Shown here: one piece after another, positions 44,160-55,541 of the stretch | Layout: the number at the start of each line of letters is the position of its first letter | How positions within the stretch are numbered: position 1 is the stretch's first letter | Source: Pyronema omphalodes | Lineage: Eukaryota > Ascomycota > Pezizomycetes > Pezizales > Pyronemataceae | Direction of reading: 5' to 3' | Length of the DNA stretch: 64,000 nt | Assembly (NCBI GenBank): GCA_024516155.1 | Contig: JAJJXM010000052.1 | Coordinates: 124,001 to 188,000, forward strand | Translations under genes and position numbers: made by a program | Notes under the pieces: model-generated | The model's database searches: none | Told to the model about the DNA's origin: nothing | Seen by the model: only the letters and a program-made list of their open reading frames with translations

Positions 44160-46636
44160 TTGCCCTTTATATATACCATGAGACAGTTATAATGAGTTAC
44201 GAGGTTAAAAAATGGTGTACAATTTAAAATTTCAGTGTACTGAGTTGTTTTGGCCATTTCCGTATTTGCTTTAATGAAAGATCGAGCGATTCTTAGTAAC
44301 ACAACGATGCTGCATGTTTTTGATATCTAGTCAACGATCGTGAAGTGATATTGTTTGGAACAAATATTTGCTGTTTGTACCATCGAGGATGCTCTTGGCG
44401 CCCTTCATGGTTGACAGAAGGAAAAACTGAGCACGAACCAGGCACGAGTTCATCTAGAGTAGATACCCGTCTGGCAAGAAACATTTGTTGATGTCATACG
44501 GTAGTAGTTGTATACAACTCAACTTGCACATGTCTTACAACTTGGCGAAGTTTATCGGCATTTCAGTTACAATCCTACATCACGGAATGTGTTTATTTTT
44601 TATGTTACATCTGCATAATCCACAGCCTTATATTCGGCAACCTGCGTGTATATAATGATATGAGATATGGGTTGGACAACTTTGTGTTGCACCTGGTAAA
44701 ATGTGGTTACAGCCGAGCCATTGAGAGTCAGCGACATAATCTAGAAGCACATTAAACGCTCTGATTCAATATTGTGGGGCATTATTTGCCTCTTCAGTTA
44801 TATTTTATAGAAGAATGTTTGGATATGACAATGGATCGTAAACTATCTTTTTGGAATATCATTATTACTATATTGGCTACGTGTTTCATTGAAACTTTGA
44901 ATACTTGCCTAGACATTATATTTTCAAGCCATGGCTCTTGGATATTTCCTGGATGAACTTCGACAGAAGCCGGTAAATCGTTAAAGCTGTCATATCCCGT
45001 GTGTCACTGACGTAGTTATGCAAGCCTAGTTGACAGTGACATCGCGCTTGTGTGTCACAAGAACGTTTTATGCCCCACTTTGATGCATCAAATTAGTGAT
45101 GCTCGCGCTTAGCCCCTATTCAGTGTACACATTCAAATAGGGTTCGATTCACAGTTAATCACTGCACCCTGATCACTGCACACGTGCATAAATTCAAATC
45201 AGATGAAATTTGAATTGCGCATCGGTCACTGCTGATCACTTGCAGTCATTTCCGATAGTGATATCAGATCTCTCCTTCTTCGGTGTGCAAACCGCCATGT
45301 GACACACATGAATCCGGCCCGACGGTTGTTGGCGGGATCTGAGTCCTTCGGACCGTGCATAAGTACAGCTGATGAGAGCTTATCTGGGCAATGGATTTTT
45401 CCGGACGATTCGGAATGATTGACGAGACGAGACGCCAAGCGACCCTGGGATTGCTCGGCAGGGGGATCGTTACGAAACCCTTGTGGTGATTGCGGGACCA
45501 GACATCTTACAATGCTCCTTTTCATTCATGATGTTGGAAATTCTCCTTCAAACTTTCATGAATAAATGAACGGCAATTCCGCTGAATTGGAATTTAAAGA
45601 AAAAAAGCCAATTCTTCGTCCTCGCTCGTGATTCTAGCCCTATTTTTGGACTCACCCCGCCCAACGGCTTAAGCCTTTTTCTGCGCTAGATGAAGCCTAA
45701 AATCGGAAGCGCCCTGATTTAGCTCTCGCTTTAACTATCTAGTGCGCCTGTTCAGGAGAGACATGAAGTCTCCGGACGCCACAGAGCTTGTCTTGAGCTC
45801 GATCGCAATATTCATCATCGAAAACACTTCTTTATTTTTTCTCGTGGAACTCCACTGTGGATACGATGATCGCCTTCCTGAAGAGAAGTTCGTTGGAGAC
45901 CTGAAATTAAGGTTTGTACCTGCATCTGTGCAACATCGGCGCGCTGCCCTGGTTAACCCTAGCGAAAGAACACTGCGAGATTCTAGCTTGAAACAACGGC
46001 CCTGTTTCAACAACCTACTCCCGCGCGCTCACAACCCCAGCACCGCCAGCCGGTAGGAGTCTTTTGTGTCTTCTTATGGCTTATTGACTGAAGTTGTTGT
46101 CATCATACGGTCCAAGGCGCCAATATGTTTGGCTCATCTACCTGTGGAGATCCTTAACCAGGGAACCACCGTGCGTATGCGAGCCGTCATATCACCAGTG
46201 CGGATCATAATACATATTGCATTACCAGCGCCCCTTGTGAGTGGGGTTCCGCTTTTCAGGATCGTCTGCTACTTAGAGGACAAATACAGACGGCTCAGGG
46301 AAGGGAAGCTGAACCGTCCCCCCTGTGCAACTTGGAAGCCGCCGAGCTAGTGACATCGTGTGTCTTCTATAAGAACTGTATCCCCATTGGCTTTACACCC
46401 TTTCTTGCCTACTCTCGCAGCTCGGGCTTCATCTCGTCACTCGTTAACAAAGGCCTTCTCGCGTACCACGTTGTGTTTTTTTGCGAATCCGGCTTGACGC
46501 CGCCGTTTGTCTTGTCCTCGTTTCCCCAACAACCCTGACAGATCAACTCCAGTAGTTTTTCCATCACCACACTCATTTGATCGACCGAAAACAAAATAAT
46601 ACACTCGCTGTGCGGGGCCTTTGAATATATACAACT
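44160..46636. other. Gene-free intergenic DNA upstream of the AA9 gene
   Basis: 2.5 kb without a recognisable gene. An imperfect 30-bp inverted repeat lies at 45170-45238. ORFs at 45226-45525 (-) and 45742-46056 (+) have no domain and no splice context. The right end should be the AA9 promoter. Confidence 0.5.
45170..45238. repeat. Imperfect inverted repeat (hairpin-forming)
   Basis: Left arm 45170-45199 (TGATCACTGCACACGTGCAT, then AAATTCAAAT) is nearly the reverse complement of the right arm 45208-45238 (ATTTGAATTGCGCATCGGTC, then ACTGCTGATCA). The loop is about 8 bases. Confidence 0.7.
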
Positions 46637-47967
46637 ATGAAGTCCATCCTCGCTACTCTCAGCTTTGCAGCTGTCGCCCTCTCCCATGGAATCGTGACCG
46701 ACATGCGAATCGACGGAGAATACTGGCACAGCTTATACAACCCCTACAAGTCCTATGGAACCGAAAGACCCGACACAGCTGGATGGACCATGCAGGACAA
46801 CGGTCCTGTAAAGGACGTTAAGTCACCTGCCATTGCCTGTAACTCCGGCTCCAAGAACGGAACTTACTTTGCCCATGCTGAGGCCGGAGCAAAGATTACT
46901 TTCTTCTGGACCGAATGGCAGGAGTCTCACAAGGGTCCGGCTATGACCTACCTTGCTCCAGTTAATGGAGAGGAAGTCAATGAGCTTGATTTCTTCAAGA
47001 TTGACCACGCCGGTTTGAACAAGGATGGAACCTGGGCTACTGATGATATCAGAAAGAACAACAACTCTTACACCGTCACTGTTCCCAAGGACTTGAAGGC
47101 TGGACTTTATGTCCTCCGTCATGAGCTTCTTGCTCTTCATGAGGCAAAAAACCCGAACGGTGCCCAGGTATTAAAATTCTATTCCCCAACGCATCATATG
47201 ATATCACTAACACTTTGAATAGTTCTACCCTGTTTGTATTAATCTTGAGGTATCCGGATTTGGTTCTGCAGTACCAAAGGACACCTGCAAGTTCCCCGGT
47301 GGCTACAAAGCCGATGATGCCGGTATTCTATTCGACAGTACGTATTTCCTTCCGAAGCCTTCCTCAGCATAGCGAAGGGGCTATGGACATAGGACAAATC
47401 CACTAACACCTTATAGTGTACACAACGCCCCCGCCGACGCACTACCAAATCCCCGGCCCTGCCCCATACAAATCCAAGCCTACAGGATTCCTTGACGGCT
47501 TCGGCGGCGGTTTTGGATCCTTCCCGATCTTCCCCAACCCCTTCGCCAAACCCCATTCTCAGATTGACGCATTACCTGTATCTTCCGGGTTCCGCACCTC
47601 CACCCGTACCATTCTCCAAACTGTCCCCGGACCTGACGCAACCGAGACCGCATTTACTGTCACCCACACCCCTGTTGTTACCACCACTGTCCACCAGCCG
47701 TGTATGACCAAGACAGTGACGAAGAATGTTCAAAACACTGTTACTGTTACCAAGCCGGCTGAGGTTAAGACTGTGGTAAAGACAGTTGAGGAAACTAAGA
47801 CCGAGACTATGACCCCGGCGCCGGTTTATACTGTTGAGATGAAGGTTGAGACGAAGGTTGTCACGGTGATGAAGACAACGACTGTTAAGAAGGAGGAGGC
47901 GCAGACTGCTGCTCCGGTACCTACTTCTGCGCCGGCACCTCCGATGGGAGGATACCAGCGAAGATAG
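46637..47967 (+). CDS. AA9 lytic polysaccharide monooxygenase with long Thr/Val/Lys-rich tail
   Basis: Secreted copper enzyme that oxidatively cleaves cellulose or related glucans. Exons 46637-47167, 47223-47337 and 47417-47967 (introns of 55 and 79 bp), 398 aa. The signal peptide MKSILATLSFAAVALS is cut to expose His17, the N-terminal histidine-brace residue (HGIVTDM). The second Cu ligand is His162 in YVLRHELLALH; the axial region is AQFYPVCINLEV (Gln177, Tyr179). A disulfide is likely between Cys in PAIACNSG and Cys in YPVCIN. The catalytic domain ends near THYQIPGPAPY. Beyond it are a Gly/Phe/Pro segment and about 130 residues of TVTKT, VKTV and VETK repeats instead of a CBM1, ending GGYQRR. 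Tail function is unknown; a linker or wall-attachment role is conceivable. Confidence 0.92.
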
Positions 47968-48690
47968 ATAGGTTTGTAAGGAGAAAAGCGGGAAGGAGAT
48001 GGGGGAGAGGGAGGAGGGAGGAGGAGTTTTCTTGTAAATATCTTTCAGCATTATAACTCATTGGCGTAAGATAGACCTGTAGACAGGTGCTTTTTACTTT
48101 GTTTACTCGTTTACAAAAGTTATTTTAATCTACATATACGTGTGTATTTTTGAGTGATATTTGATGTAACTCAGTAGCGAAATCCAGTGCAACCATGCGA
48201 TCTTGAATAAACAAGGTCACTACCGGAGATCAGCCACATATTTGATTAAGGAACCATGAAGTTTTATGTAAAGTGATGTGTTTGTATGTATATGTAAAAC
48301 AAGCGAGAAGACTGGGCTACCAATCGATACTGTGTTGCCCGATTGTACCGGTGAACCGGTGAACCGTTAGCGCTTCTGTTAATTATGTGACACAGATTAT
48401 CACTCTCGAGGAACACAGTGAGTGACAGGATATGAACTTTGCGTTGGGCAGCGTTAAGCGAGATGAAATCAAGCCACGGCGGGAAGTGGCGAATCGGCTT
48501 CCTGGATGAAAACTTTTCAGCTACGGCAACACAGTGTGTGTAACGAAGGAAAATAGATTCGCGACAACTTGAGCAGCATGGTAAATGTCGATACTGGGTC
48601 TTCACTGGTAGGTTGAAAATATGAAGTTCATTGGGACGAAACAAAACCAGAGGCCTAGCTAGCTCATGGAGAAATGAAGAGCAAAAGAAC
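47968..48690. other. Intergenic region, AA9 gene to tRNA-Ser
   Basis: About 0.7 kb with the AA9 3' UTR; the ORF on the minus strand (48264-48692) has no domain. Nothing else recognised. Confidence 0.5.
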
Positions 48691-48696
48691 AAAAAA
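48691..48696 (-). terminator. Pol III terminator of tRNA-Ser
   Basis: Run of six T on the minus strand, 6 bases after the tRNA 3' end. Confidence 0.75.
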
Positions 48697-48702
48697 GTAT
48701 AG

Positions 48703-48783
48703 CGACGTCGACAGGACTCGAACCTGCGCAGGCGAACCTAAGAGATTTCTAATCTCTCTCCTTAACCACTCGGACACAACGCC
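48703..48783 (-). tRNA. tRNA-Ser(AGA)
   Basis: 81-nt class II tRNA without intron. The acceptor GGCGTTG pairs with CGACGTC, discriminator G (serine identity). Anticodon stem AGAGA/TCTCT with loop TT-AGA-AA. Long variable arm, T-arm GCAGG-TTCGAGT-CCTGT. It lies 80 bp beyond the stop codon of subtilase A on the same strand. Confidence 0.95.
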
Positions 48784-48863
48784 TTCGAATAAAAGCTATG
48801 AAAATTATGTATAAATATACAGCAAAAATATACAGTAAAAGTACACAGATCTGAAATAGTAAA

Positions 48864-50319
48864 CTAGTCTCCCTCACCTCCCACACCGTTGTATGCCATA
48901 TTAACCGTGCCTTTGTCGATTTTGATTGAGATCGCGGTGTCTAAGATCAGCGTCTTCATCCCATCTGGATCATCCCTCAGCTTTGGGTGTGCGCTAAGCA
49001 TGTAAGCTACAAGTCCCGAAACATCTATCGATAATCGTTAGCATGTATCCGAAGCTTACCAAAATATCGATAACTTACGTGGGCATGCCATGCTAGTGCC
49101 CGACAAAGCATGCCAATTCATCTGCCCAAGCCAAAGGCTAGGAATTTCATACCCCGGAGCATAAAGCGAAGTACAATCGTCCCCCCAATTCGAGAAGTGC
49201 GCCCGCTTATCATGAATATCAGTAGCCCCGACAGAAATAATCGGAAGATTATTATTAGTAAGAATACCAGCCGGACTGTTTGTACAGGCATTTTTGTTGT
49301 CATTTCCTGCTGCGACGACACAATGGATTCCCTTCTTTGACGCACCCAGAAGGGCCATTTCAAGACTCCTGGATCGATAGCGTGCTCCGAGTGACATATT
49401 TGCTACCGAACCCGCGAAACCTGGCTTTTTCTTTTGCTGCTCATGTCGATTTACCATGGTATCGATTCCTTTGATGATATCTGCAGTGTCACCTCCCTTT
49501 TTGTCAAGAACTTTGACGGAGATTATGTTTGCGTTTTTGGCGACACCGAAGGTTGTGGACGCCGCTGTACCTGCTACGTGGGTTCTGGAATCTATTAACC
49601 CAGGCCGGAATATAAAGAGGGTAGATATATTGGAATTTGGAAGTGGGAGCTTACCCATGACCTTGATCATCTTCTAAACTCCCTTCATGTGACGGAATCT
49701 TGGCATCAATGGAAATAGCCCTTCCGTCAAAATCCAGATGCTCCTTAAAGACTCCTGTATCAAGAATGTAAATATCCACTCCTTTTCCTAGTCCTTCAGC
49801 CTTAGTTTTAATCACTTTAGGGCCCACTCCCACGACTCCTGAGAACCAATACTTATATATATTCCTCTTCACACCAGGGCTATTATTTCTAGCGGGTGCA
49901 TTTTTGATTTTAGTTTTCTGAGAGAGCCGCTGTAAACCCCATGGTGCATTGGACTGGTACTCCGCCATTGGTTTAATTCCATAAACCGGCTCGACGATTT
50001 TCAAGCCGGACATCGTAGACATGGATTTGATGTTGTCGGCGGCCATACGACCAGAAAATCCTTTGAAGGCAGAGTTGTTATAGATATGGGTTATTTCGGA
50101 CCGTTTTACACCCATTTCAGCCATTAGCTCGTCCAAAGAACGCGGGTCGTCGTCGTCGACTATTACGGTCCATTGATTTGACAGGGAAGCGGCTTGGCTC
50201 ACGTTGGCGGCGGCGACAGCGAAGTGGCTGGGAAGATTAGAGGGTCCATCGCTGTCGGGACGGGGTAGGGCCAGGATTGATGTGGCGAACAGTATGAGAG
50301 CGGAGATGGTGAACTTCAT
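48864..50319 (-). CDS. Secreted subtilisin-like serine protease A (S8A, proteinase K type)
   Basis: Exported endopeptidase made as a pre-pro-enzyme, 443 aa. Exons on the minus strand: 50319-49655, 49584-49079 and 49024-48864 (introns of 70 and 54 bp, phases 2 and 1). Signal peptide MKFTISALILFATSILA. The I9 inhibitor prodomain is about residues 45-115 (WTVIVDDDDPRSLDELM, AFKGFSG). The mature enzyme probably begins near SNAPWGLQRLSQ. Catalytic triad Asp187 (YILDTG), His221 (DQGHGTHVAG) and Ser386 (SGTSMACPHV); oxyanion Asn in VVAAGND. The first intron falls inside the HGTH codon block and the second just after ACP, exactly as in the paralogue at 54111. A TATATA box lies about 70 bp upstream. 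Size and motifs are normal; probably nutritional or host-tissue proteolysis. Confidence 0.94.
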
Positions 50320-50388
50320 TTGGCGGATGTGAGAAGATTTGTGGAAGCGGTGAGAATAATTGGGGTTGTCGAGAATAGATGGGAGCGA

Positions 50389-50394
50389 TATATA
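50389..50394 (-). promoter_or_regulatory. TATA box of subtilase A
   Basis: TATATA in CCTTATATATCG on the minus strand, about 70 bp upstream of the ATG. Confidence 0.45.
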
Positions 50395-52044
50395 AGGTTT
50401 TGACAAAGAAAACGTTGAGATGAAAGAGAAAGTTTCTGAACTTGAATTCTATTTTGAATAGTCCTCGACGCAGAGGATTTGTGAAGGGGCAAACAGACCA
50501 CACATCCGCGACGAATTGATAGATAATTGAATATTAACTGATTACAGAGAGTATCTCCATTGAGGGACTATAGAATCTAGCCAAGGTAAAGGATACAATG
50601 ATAAAGATTGTATGTGTCAGCATAGTAGTTACCTCGCAACATCCATGGGCTTCAGCAATGGTGAAATCATTTTTTATCACTCACGTAGGAATCGCTAAAC
50701 CCTCGCTGGACCCTCAAACAAACAATTACAGGGATCCTTACCAGATGGCTAAGATCACGAGGGCAGGGTTTGGATTTTTTGTCTCAAGCCTTGGTCAGTG
50801 TATGATGGAATATATACATAACCAACAAATTGAAATAATGTACACTATTGGCACAATATGTACTCACGCTGCACTCCATATCTTTAAAATGACAATGTTA
50901 TGGAAGGTCGAGTTCGCCTTTGACGTTCCGGGGTCAGTTATAGATGTGCACTTACAGCCTTGACGTACTGTACTGGGTTCCATGGAAAAACTGCACAATC
51001 GTGGCACTATGATATGTATATAATCGTAAACTATTAGATCTGTACGATAGACGGGTTAAGATTGTTTCACGAGGTGGCACAGTATCAAGTTTGCTGACCG
51101 GGGTGTCTAATGAGCCCACAAGCGTTGCACATGTATTGCTTTTCCGTCAGGGGGTCATATGGACATAATTGCTTTTTAATCCACGCAATTCTGAGTACTT
51201 CTCTGTGCGTACATGATAACGTTGGTATCAGATAATTACACTTGTTAACAGAATCGGTCTGAAGTTTTTGGATTGCACCACCGTTCATCACATCTTCGAC
51301 GAGTGCTGGGAATTGAAATTTGAGGAGATCGGTATGAAGCCCATCGGTAACCGGTGGGAAACATACCCGGAAAACCAAGGCGAAACACTCCATTACTACG
51401 ATAGCCCCCCACAATATTTTCTTGGTTTGCTGAGGTATGCAGATGTGACTCTATCACATAAACCAGGCTCTTGAATCCCACCTGTTAGTGATTCGAATTC
51501 AGCCGGGTATTGAACTATCAATTATTTGTTATGATTTAATTGGTTCTACTTCATGATATATATTAAATGTACGGCATTTCTCAATAATTAACTGCGTAAT
51601 TAAACGAATGAAGCAAATAACTTACGCGATTTATCGTAGACCCATTCGGGCAGTTCATTCATATTGTCATCACGACTCTCCTATATAGCCATCCCGATTA
51701 TAGCGCCTGTATACTTATACGAGTATTCGAAGAGAGATTGGTTACTGTATCGTCATAAATCGTATGAGAACTCAGCAGAAACACTGCTTTGTAACACAGA
51801 ATTGTGGTGGCTAGAAACTACAATAATTAGCTATCCATTGAGAATTAGAGAGAAAGCTCTGGAGTAAGATTCTCTACAAACAGAACTTCAAGAATAGCTT
51901 CATTGTTTTTTTTTAGAAACATGTAGAATTAGCCCTTCATTCCGTGTAGAGAGAGATCGGAAGAGGGATTTAACACGAGATTATATTTCATTGTATTGAT
52001 AATGCTTTCGACGCCTTTTAGGTATTCGGACGTGGGGAGGGGTG
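50395..52044. other. Gene-free DNA between the subtilases, left part
   Basis: Small ORFs only. A CNACGL motif near 51130 recalls GATA zinc fingers but lacks the rest of the finger. Nothing supported. Confidence 0.5.
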
Positions 52045-52832
52045 GTGCAGGACAGACCTCCCAGTCGTACAAACCAGTTCAAAATGACGACCAAAACAGA
52101 CTGTGCGGACTGTTGGAATATGAGAACTGTACGGCGACCCAGTTCAGTTTACTGTCAGTAGTATAAACTGGTTAAACTGAGAAAACCAGTTAACTGAATG
52201 CAAGGCTTGGCAAACCAGGTGAACTGTTAAAACTGCGAAAACTGGTTTGTTCAGAGGAACTGGTTTATCAAGGGGCAATAAATATTATTTAGTGCATAAA
52301 TAACAAAATTCTATCCTCATTGGGTCGCCAGAAATCACGACTGACGCCTACTATCCAAGCTCTTGAACCCATCAATGGCCTCCAGAGTATCTGCCTGCAT
52401 TGAATGGCGGTCCAATATAATGATCCGCTTGCATTCGGAAAACAGCAGCTCAGACTCGCAGTCATCGCGGAAACTGAGAACATGTTCACGGCTATTTCTT
52501 AAAGATTGGGAAACCTGATTACCAGAAACTGGTGGATCAAGGAGAGCTGAGATACTGGCAGGCTCGGCCACCGATGGGTTCAAACGAGGTTGAATGCATC
52601 ATTTATTCCTGCATGCACTGGTTCCCAATGCGGTTAAACCGGTTTGAATTTACCGAGTCCGTTCAATCAGTGCACTGCAGTTACCTGGTTCTATGGACCC
52701 CTCAAAAATGAACCAACTGTGTATCCGGGACACCAAAACTGCACCAACTAACTGTGAATTATCAGTTCAGTTTACCTGGTTTACGATTTTACCCGGTAAA
52801 CTGGCTATACGGTTGGGAGGTCTGGTGTAGGA
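52045..52832. mobile_element. Non-autonomous hAT-type DNA transposon with 8-bp target duplication
   Basis: Terminal inverted repeats start CAGACCTCCCAGTCGTA (52053) and, on the other strand from 52824, CAGACCTCCCAACCGTA. Flanks are GTGCAGGA (52045-52052) and GTGTAGGA (52825-52832), an 8-bp target-site duplication with one C/T change. CAG-start TIRs and 8-bp duplications are hAT hallmarks. The 772-bp body has many subterminal AACTGGTTT/AAACCAGTT motifs. A short minus-strand ORF (52335-52583; LLFSECKRIIILDRHSMQAD then TLEAIDGFK) looks like a decayed hAT C-terminal dimerisation region. It cannot transpose by itself. Confidence 0.8.
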
Positions 52833-54110
52833 GCTGTTTGTCAGTGGGTTTGGGAGCTTAGAAAAAAAACCAGGAGACTTCCCCAACATTTTTATGTATG
52901 TATAACTGAGATGGGGAATGATGATAAAGCCCTTTCGCTATCAAGAAATGGGTGGTTTATGTGGGGTTAGCACACATAGAAGCTGATGGTGGATGTTATT
53001 CTGCAGAGATTTGGGACAGCTGCTCCAACAGCTCTTCTGGCAACTCCCGAGTCTTCCACAACTTTCTCAGACTACTCATTTTATGCGTCCGCTGACAGAT
53101 ATTTCTATAGCTTGTCCGACAGCTGTTACAGATCCTTCAAAAAGGGCAGTCCAGGGCCCTTAGGGTGACCCAGTTTCAAAGGCCTCCCCATCCAAAGATC
53201 TCGACCTAGCGATCCAGTGTAAATTATGGACAGAGAGCAGAAATAGGAATTGAAACAGTAAGATTCCTTCCATTAAGAAAGAATGCCAGGGTTAAAGATC
53301 GTTTACCCATGTATGGAATACGTTTCATCTGTTTCGCTAGTCAAACCTGAGTCACGTCGCATGATCGGTTGCGTGGCGAAGCCTGCCTGATATAATAGTC
53401 TTTCCCTCGTAAGATTCCACGTAGGGCTTTCCACTGAGATTCCAATGTTTAATATATTCAGGCGGCCGGTGTGAAATAACACTGATGGTCGTGACATTGG
53501 GGTATGGATAAACGATGTTCTTTTCAAGGATCTTACGTAAAATCGGTTTCGCGAACGATCCTCAGCATGTGTGCAGAGACTGCTTTTTTCTACCATGGTT
53601 TAATCCATGTGACGTACGTTTCAAAAGTATCAACGGTTTATGTCAATAGCGTGATTCCATAAATGCACTTGTGAAGGATTGGGATAGTCCTGCACTTCTA
53701 AGAGTCGCGCTGGTCGTACAGTTATATGTGCGCTAGTACCTATCCAAGTAATTAATATCATTCTAATTCATTTATCTTCGCCCACTGTTTATCGTATCAA
53801 CGATAGCAATAGGGTTATTTATCCACTAGATTCATTTAATTCGCCCACATAGATATAGACCTAAAAGTACAAACACAAACCTCCCTAAATAGCAAAAAAA
53901 ATAAACACGCTAATACTGCGACACAAAAAAATGACTAAGACGCCGTTGCTCAGGCTACTCCACCGTTTCCTGCTCAATATGCAAATCCGACTTATATTTA
54001 CCCCGAAAAACAAAAACACCCCTCTGTACAATAAGTTGACCTAATTACCAACCCCATATTCTACATTTCCATCCTGTCTTCCTGCGATAATGAGATATGA
54101 TCATCACGCT
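52833..54110. other. Gene-free DNA between the subtilases, right part
   Basis: About 1.3 kb of small random ORFs; holds the 3' flank of subtilase B. Nothing else recognised. Confidence 0.5.
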
Positions 54111-55541
54111 TTAATCGCTATTGTTGCCCCGGAAGCCATTGTTTGCAAGGAGTGCGGTTCCGACATCAAGATTAATGGGAATTGCAGTACTCAAAATGAG
54201 CTGTTTCATCCCGGCGGGGTCGGTTGCTAAGTTGGGGTTCAAGCTGAGCATATATGCAACAAGGCCCGAGACATCTGTAAAGTATTAGCACTGGAACAAT
54301 TATCAAATGCCAGACCGGTTTTCTTACGAGGGCAGGCCATGCTCGTTCCTCTGATAGTGTTAATCTTTGCATTGTCGTTAACATTGTCTCCGGTCCAAGT
54401 ACTAGTGATTGCATCACCAGGGGCATAAATCGTAGTGCATTTTCCAAAGTTCGAAAATAATGCACGTTTATCGGTGATATCGATGGCGCCAACTGAGATG
54501 ACATTGCTGATTTTCGTAGCGGATGCAGGACTTCCTATGTTACAGGCATCCTGGGCATCGTTTCCAGCAGCAACGACAAAGTGGACTCCAGATCTGATTG
54601 CACCAGCAATCGCAGTGTCTATGCTGTTCAATTGGCCTCCTCCTCCGAGAGACATCGATGCAACTGATCCGGCAAAACCAGGCATCTTAGACCGAAGTTT
54701 GTGATTCTTAACGACCGCATCAATGCCCTTAAGAATATTTGAAGTACTCCCACTCTCTCCAGCAAGTACTTTAACCGATATAATGTTTGCATTTTTGGCA
54801 ACCCCGAAAGTAGTTGAAGCAGCAGTACCGGCGGTGTGAGTTCTAAGTAATATTTAGTAAGGATTATATCATTAAATGAGAATAATCTTATTACCCATGG
54901 CCCGCCTGGTCTAGCAGTGTTTCAAACCCCTTCCCCGTTATACCCGTCTCCAAAGACGTGGCACGACCTTCAAAATCAATGTGAGGGGTAAAAACACCAG
55001 TATCTATGATGTAAATGTCTACTCCCTGTCCTAGGCCTTGTTTTGCCGTGGAACCGGTTGCAAGAGCACCGCTAAAACTGTATTTGAAGTTGAATGCTGC
55101 AATACTTGCGGAATCGACTGGAGCTTGTTGAATAGGAGCTTCCTGGCTGATGCGTTGTAATCCCCATGGTGCGTTTATCTGTACAGTTTTTGCTATGCTC
55201 ATTTCCTGAACAGGCTCACAGAGCTTTACACCCGGCATAAGCTTCATTCGATTAATATGGTCAGTGGTCATGATTCCCGAAAATCCTTTAAAGGCATCGT
55301 TGTCATATGTATGTGTTATGTCTTGAGGTTTAACATCCATTTCATTCATCAGCTGGTCCAGTGTTCGTGGGTCTCGTTCATCGACTATCACGGTCCATGC
55401 ATCGCCCACAGCATGAGCTTTCACCCCATTTTGGGCTGCAGTTTTAAAGTTTCCAGTAGAATCTGTGCCGAACGAAGGTCGCGGTGCCGCAAGGGTCAGA
55501 GGAGCGAGGAGAAGTAGTGTCGAAATGATGGCGAACCTCAT
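54111..55541 (-). CDS. Secreted subtilisin-like serine protease B (S8A, proteinase K type)
   Basis: Paralogue of subtilase A, 441 aa. Exons on the minus strand: 55541-54895, 54842-54328 and 54274-54111 (introns of 52 and 53 bp, phases 2 and 1, at the same codons as in A). Signal peptide MRFAIISTLLLLAPLTLA. Prodomain with WTVIVDERDPRTLDQLM and AFKGFSG. Maturation is likely near INAPWGLQRISQ. Triad Asp180 (YIIDTG), His215 (QAGHGTHTAG) and Ser383 (RGTSMACPHV); oxyanion Asn in VVAAGND. The residue before GTSMA is Arg instead of the usual Ser, a conservative-looking but visible difference near the active site. It shares roughly half its residues with A by eye. Same strand as A, 3.8 kb apart, consistent with an old tandem duplication. 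Confidence 0.94.

Noticed and set aside
45226..45525. 99-codon minus-strand ORF KRSIVRCLVPQSPQGF...
   Set aside because: Looked like an rRNA-antisense or transposon product at first, but no similarity to rRNA sequence and no domain.
51085..51414. CNACGL motif recalling a GATA zinc finger
   Set aside because: The required upstream CxxC and the conserved Trp region are missing; the ORF has no other support.
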